From positions 1 to 15,475 of the forward strand of contig JAGOCV010000057.1 in NCBI GenBank assembly GCA_017998575.1: 15,475 nt of DNA, given 5' to 3'. The stretch is from Burkholderiaceae bacterium (GTDB taxonomy: Bacteria; Pseudomonadota; Gammaproteobacteria; Burkholderiales; Burkholderiaceae). Position numbers and translations under genes: made by a program. Below the pieces are notes generated by a model. It did no database searches. It saw only the letters and a list, made by a program, of their open reading frames with translations, and was not told the DNA's origin. Shown one piece after another: positions 12,798 through 15,475 of the stretch (its first letter is position 1; each line of letters opens with the position of its first letter).

Positions 12798-13469
12798 TCA
12801 GGCGTAGGTGATCCAGTCGGCGTACGCCGCGCCGTCCAGATGCGGCAGCGCATTGAAGGTGAGCAGCATGTGCCGCCTGGGCGTGAACGAGAACTCGGTC
12901 ACCGCCGTATTGCGGATGCGCAGGTTGAGATCGATCACCGCTGATGGCGCCGCGCCCAGCACGTGCCCCACGGCCGTGGCGATGGGACCGCCGCTGGTGA
13001 CGGCCAGCACGCGTGCGCCGTGGTGCCGGTCGCGCACATGGTCGAGCGCCGCGGTCACGCCGGCCAGGAAATCGGTGTAGTCGGGCATGCCCACGGGCCG
13101 CGACTGCCCCGCCATCCACCGCGCCAGCGACTCGCGCAGCAGGCGGAAGTGATGGCGGTAGGCCTCGGGCGTGTCGGCGACGGGCAGCGGCTGCGGATGC
13201 ACGGTGGCAATGAGCGCGGCACTGTCGTATTCATTGAGCCCCGCCCAGTCGAGCGGCGTGTGCGCGATGCCGAGCCCCTCGGCGATGCCCGCCCAGGTCT
13301 GGCGATGACGGCGCAGCGTGCCGGTGAGCACCGCGTCGAACACGACGCCGCGTTCGCGGAAGTACTGGCCCAGCCGCACGCTCTGGCGATGGCCCAGGTC
13401 GCTGAGCTGGTCGTAATCGTCGGCGCCGAACGACGCCTGGCCGTGGCGCACGAGGTAGAGCGTTCCCAT
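12798..13469 (-). CDS. histidine phosphatase superfamily protein with altered second catalytic position
   Basis: This 223-residue protein of the phosphoglycerate-mutase-like histidine phosphatase superfamily begins MGTLYLVRHGQASF, which places the phospho-accepting His9 in the RHG motif. Arg53 or Arg54 (TGTLRRHRQT) and Glu80 (LNEYD) are the expected further site residues. The second catalytic histidine normally lies in a V-x-HGG-like segment, but here the segment is VTSGGPIA (157-164), with Ser in that place. Similar TSGG variants occur in relatives, so this is probably a subfamily trait. Start choice: the frame stays open far upstream, and ATG 13499 is also possible. ATG 13469 matches the family's beginning, though neither has a clear ribosome-binding site. 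Substrate is unknown. Confidence 0.9.
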   Translation of the reverse strand: MGTLYLVRHGQASFGADDYDQLSDLGHRQSVRLGQYFRERGVVFDAVLTGTLRRHRQTWAGIAEGLGIAHTPLDWAGLNEYDSAALIATVHPQPLPVADTPEAYRHHFRLLRESLARWMAGQSRPVGMPDYTDFLAGVTAALDHVRDRHHGARVLAVTSGGPIATAVGHVLGAAPSAVIDLNLRIRNTAVTEFSFTPRRHMLLTFNALPHLDGAAYADWITYA

Positions 13470-13556
13470 GAGACGAGAAGGACACGAAGACGACGCCATT
13501 GTCGCGATGCCCCCGCGCTCGCATGTCCCGATGGCGACTGCCCCGCCACCGCGCAC

Positions 13557-13581
13557 TTCGCTTGCCTGCACACTGCTTCGC
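13557..13581 (+). promoter_or_regulatory. perfect PIP box (candidate HrpX binding site)
   Basis: TTCGC (13557-13561), exactly 15 bases, then TTCGC (13577-13581). This is the plant-inducible-promoter box TTCGB-N15-TTCGB, bound by the AraC-type regulator HrpX in Xanthomonas and plant-pathogenic Acidovorax (HrpB in Ralstonia uses a close variant). It is a direct repeat, so it has a direction, and it points at the phosphatase-like gene starting 45 bases further on. Confidence 0.7.
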
Positions 13582-13612
13582 GAGGCATCGCATGGACAGG
13601 TGCCGCCAGCGC

Positions 13613-13618
13613 GACGAT
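13613..13618 (+). promoter_or_regulatory. possible -10 element of the PIP-box promoter
   Basis: GACGAT lies 31 bases after the PIP box. Functional PIP-box promoters usually have a YANNNT -10 element 30-32 bases downstream; this hexamer fits except for its first base. Transcription would then begin near 13625, almost at the ATG at 13626. That means a leaderless message or a start choice that needs checking. Confidence 0.35.
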
Positions 13619-13625
13619 GGATCGC

Positions 13626-14696
13626 ATGCCCCGTCCCCGCCTCACACCGGCGCAGATCCTCCCCGGATGGATTCCCGCCCATGCGCCGGGCGCGAAGCAG
13701 CCGTGGCGGCCCGGGCCGCCCCCCAACGGCCCCGCGCCGCCCGCGTCGCCGCTGCCGCTCCATCTGCGCGCGAGAAGTGCCAACCCCGCACCTTCCAGCC
13801 TGTTCAGCCCCGTCGCGGCCGGCGTGCAGGCCGGCGTCAAGCACGCGACCCGGACACTTTCGACGAGGGCGCTGGCACAGCAGGTCGGCGCGGAGATGGC
13901 CAAGTCTGCCAATCCGGACAAGCGGCCCATGCATGAGTTGCAGCGGCTGTACGATCCGCGCAGCCGCGCGCCGCTGGGCACCATCACCCGCCACCCGCAC
14001 AGTGCCACCGAAGCGCTGCAGCAGATCTTCCGCGCCGGCAAGATCACTCCGCCCGGCATGCTGCCCGTCGCATTGAACCTGTCGGAACGCAAGGATCACC
14101 CTCCGGGCATCAAACACGTCACGGACCATTTCCCGCCGGGTGTGCCGGTGCGCGTGGGTCCGTACAGCGTGACGCGCACAGAGCAGGGAACCCGGGCACT
14201 GGGCCCCAACGCCCGCGGCCAGCCGATGCAGGCGCACCTTTCCACGCTGCGCATCACCGACACGCGCACGGGCAGGCATTTCGACGCGCGCCACATCGAC
14301 GTGGAGAACTTCGGCGACGGCAGCACGCCGTCACGCCAGGCGTTGCGCAAGCTCGACTCGCTGTTGCCGCCCGGTGTGCCGTTGGTGGTGAACTGCGAAG
14401 TCGGCATCGGCCGCTCGGCGATGGTGTGGATGATCCACAACCTGCTCAACTACATCCACGAGCAGAACAAGCTCGGCCGCCACGTCACCAGGCGTGAGTT
14501 GTGCAACTACGCGATGTACAGCAAGGACATCGTCCACGATCAGCGCGGCCAGGCCCTGCTGCCCGACGCCAGGCAGGACGCGGCGGCGCTGGAGATCGGG
14601 CTGGAAGCTCTCGAGCATCAGTCCGTTGCGCCGCCCTCCGCCCGGCCGCCGGCACATCAGGCCGTGCCCCGGCTGGCCATTCGCGCCGCCGGCTGA
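13626..14696 (+). CDS. candidate type III secreted effector with tyrosine-phosphatase-like domain
   Basis: This 356-residue protein has two parts. Residues 1-89 are rich in Pro, Ala, Ser and Arg, contain no Asp or Glu, and look disordered, as in type III secretion signals. From about 165 to 330 the pattern follows classical protein tyrosine phosphatases. VRVGPYSVTRTEQ is followed by HIDVENFGDGSTPS, where Asp231 takes the place of the WPD-loop acid and the W-P pair is F-G. Next is LVVNCEVGIGRSAMVW, giving C-x5-R with Cys257 and Arg263 but Asn instead of the usual His before Cys. A later D-x-R-x-Q segment near 304-317 may be the Q loop. YopH, SptP and HopAO1 are known effectors with such domains. 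ATG 13617 is an alternative start. The frame also stays open upstream to 12963, which is rejected. The PIP box suggests HrpX control. It lies on the opposite strand from its phosphatase neighbour. Confidence 0.75.
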   Translation: MPRPRLTPAQILPGWIPAHAPGAKQPWRPGPPPNGPAPPASPLPLHLRARSANPAPSSLFSPVAAGVQAGVKHATRTLSTRALAQQVGAEMAKSANPDKRPMHELQRLYDPRSRAPLGTITRHPHSATEALQQIFRAGKITPPGMLPVALNLSERKDHPPGIKHVTDHFPPGVPVRVGPYSVTRTEQGTRALGPNARGQPMQAHLSTLRITDTRTGRHFDARHIDVENFGDGSTPSRQALRKLDSLLPPGVPLVVNCEVGIGRSAMVWMIHNLLNYIHEQNKLGRHVTRRELCNYAMYSKDIVHDQRGQALLPDARQDAAALEIGLEALEHQSVAPPSARPPAHQAVPRLAIRAAG

Positions 14697-14702
14697 GGCG
14701 GC
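14685..14702. terminator. short hairpin at convergent stops
   Basis: GCCGCC (14685-14690) and GGCGGC (14697-14702) form a six-base GC stem with the effector gene's stop codon in the loop. The 14-base gap between the two convergent genes leaves no other room for a terminator. There is no T run, so confidence is low. Confidence 0.3.
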
Positions 14703-14710
14703 CGCGCGGA

Positions 14711-15475
14711 TCAGAGCCGCACCGAACCTTCGATGCAGGTGACGGTCTCGCCGCCCACCCACACCTGGCCCTGCGCGTCGCGCGACACCTGCACGCGGCC
14801 ATCGCGGCCCAGGCGCTGGCCCTGCGTGGCCAGGTAGTGCCCGGGGGCGAGGCCCTCGGCCATGAGCCATTGCGCGAGCGAGGCATTGAAGCTGCCCGTC
14901 ACCGGGTCTTCGTTCACGCCGATGGGTGAGGCGAAGGCACGCACCACCACCTGCGGCTGCCCGGCGTCGGTGGCGGCGACACCGACATTGGCGACGCCCG
15001 CCTTCCAGCCCAATGACTTGAGCTGCGCATGGTCGGGGTTGAGCCCCAGCACCGACTGCGACGAGTCGAGCAACAGCCCGAACCACACGGGGCCGTTGTC
15101 GAGCACCTGGGCCGCCAGCACCTGCGCGGGCTTGAGGCCGAGCGCGCCCGCGATCTGCGCCAGCACGGCCGGGCTGGGGCTGCTGCGCTTGAGCTCGGGC
15201 GCGGCGAAGGCGAGCGAGCTACCGTCGCGGCGGATGTCCACCAGGCCCTTGGCGCACTGCTGGACGATGCGGTCGGCGCGCGCCGGCCGGCCACCGGCTT
15301 CGAGCCAGGCGTGGCAGCTGCCCAGCGTGGGGTGGCCGGCGAAGGGCAGCTCGCCGCCCGGCGTGAAGATGCGCACGCGATAGTCGGCGCCGGCCTGCGT
15401 GGGCGGCAGCAGGAACGTGGTCTCGGACAGAGTGGTCCACTGCGAGAAGCGGCGCATGGCCTCGTCGTCCAGCCC
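14711..15475 (-). CDS. PhzF-family isomerase/epimerase, 5' end cut by window edge
   Basis: This is the C-terminal 254 residues or so of a protein of the PhzF (diaminopimelate-epimerase-like) superfamily, whose members isomerise small metabolites. The visible part starts GLDDEAMRRFSQWTTLSETTFLLPPTQ, where the LSETTF glutamate corresponds to the catalytic Glu of PhzF. RIFTPGGELPFAGHPTLGS and NEDPVTGSFNASLAQWL are the two conserved glycine-rich binding motifs. The frame remains open to the last base of the window, so the true start lies beyond it; about 20-40 residues appear to be missing. An internal ATG at 15457 is not the start. The gene converges on the effector candidate. The physiological substrate is unknown. 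A phenazine pathway is not implied, as no other phenazine genes are present. Confidence 0.92.
   Translation of the reverse strand, partial: GLDDEAMRRFSQWTTLSETTFLLPPTQAGADYRVRIFTPGGELPFAGHPTLGSCHAWLEAGGRPARADRIVQQCAKGLVDIRRDGSSLAFAAPELKRSSPSPAVLAQIAGALGLKPAQVLAAQVLDNGPVWFGLLLDSSQSVLGLNPDHAQLKSLGWKAGVANVGVAATDAGQPQVVVRAFASPIGVNEDPVTGSFNASLAQWLMAEGLAPGHYLATQGQRLGRDGRVQVSRDAQGQVWVGGETVTCIEGSVRL

Noticed and set aside
12798..14294. 498-residue minus-strand reading that fuses sequence opposite the effector gene to the histidine phosphatase
   Set aside because: Only the last 223 residues match a protein family, beginning with the typical MGTLYLVRHG. The rest is antisense to the effector gene.
12963..14696. 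577-residue reading of the phosphatase-like gene
   Set aside because: The upstream 220 codons lie antisense to the histidine-phosphatase gene and read as low-complexity shadow sequence. The PIP box and the composition shift support a start at 13617-13626.
14711..15475. PhzF-family gene taken as evidence of phenazine synthesis
   Set aside because: No other phenazine genes are in the window, and PhzF-like proteins are widespread without phenazines.

Overview
The window is GC-rich DNA from a betaproteobacterium. The gene content (LysR regulators each beside a metabolic gene, a TRAP transporter, a ProQ/FinO protein, clusters of small secreted alanine-rich proteins) fits the family Comamonadaceae. 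A candidate HrpX-type PIP box in front of a tyrosine-phosphatase-like gene points to a plant-associated, Acidovorax-like organism. That assignment is inference. No tRNA, rRNA, CRISPR array, transposase or integrase is visible, and every gap between genes is shorter than 300 bases.

Left part (1-4169): a LysR regulator cut by the window edge is divergent from a three-gene TRAP transporter (binding protein, small permease, large permease). An 18-bp palindrome lies in the shared upstream region. A large REP-like hairpin cluster separates the binding-protein gene from the permease genes and may set their relative expression.

Middle part (4222-9865): this stretch holds two regulator/oxidoreductase pairs. 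A zinc-type alcohol dehydrogenase/quinone oxidoreductase is divergent from a LysR gene, which overlaps a creatininase-family amidohydrolase by ATGA. Next comes a ProQ/FinO RNA chaperone with an RG-rich N-terminus and a repeated C-terminal module. It converges on a third LysR gene, which is divergent from a short-chain dehydrogenase. Several inverted repeats in the promoter regions look like operators.

Right part (9866-12790): there are three small exported proteins of one family. Two of them are about 79% identical and lie in duplicated units of about 570 bp. Each unit carries a conserved upstream block, a leader hairpin, a gene and a tandem-hairpin terminator. The units flank a membrane-anchored metallophosphoesterase gene. 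The signal-peptide DNA is almost identical between the copies, while the mature parts have drifted.

Right end (12798-15475): a histidine-phosphatase gene is divergent from the most striking gene of the window, a 356-residue protein. It has a proline-rich N-terminus with no acidic residue in the first 89 positions, and a C-terminal tyrosine-phosphatase-like domain (CX5R at 257-263). It lies just downstream of a perfect TTCGC-N15-TTCGC box. The best reading is a type III secreted tyrosine-phosphatase-like effector. A PhzF-family gene, cut by the window edge, converges on it.
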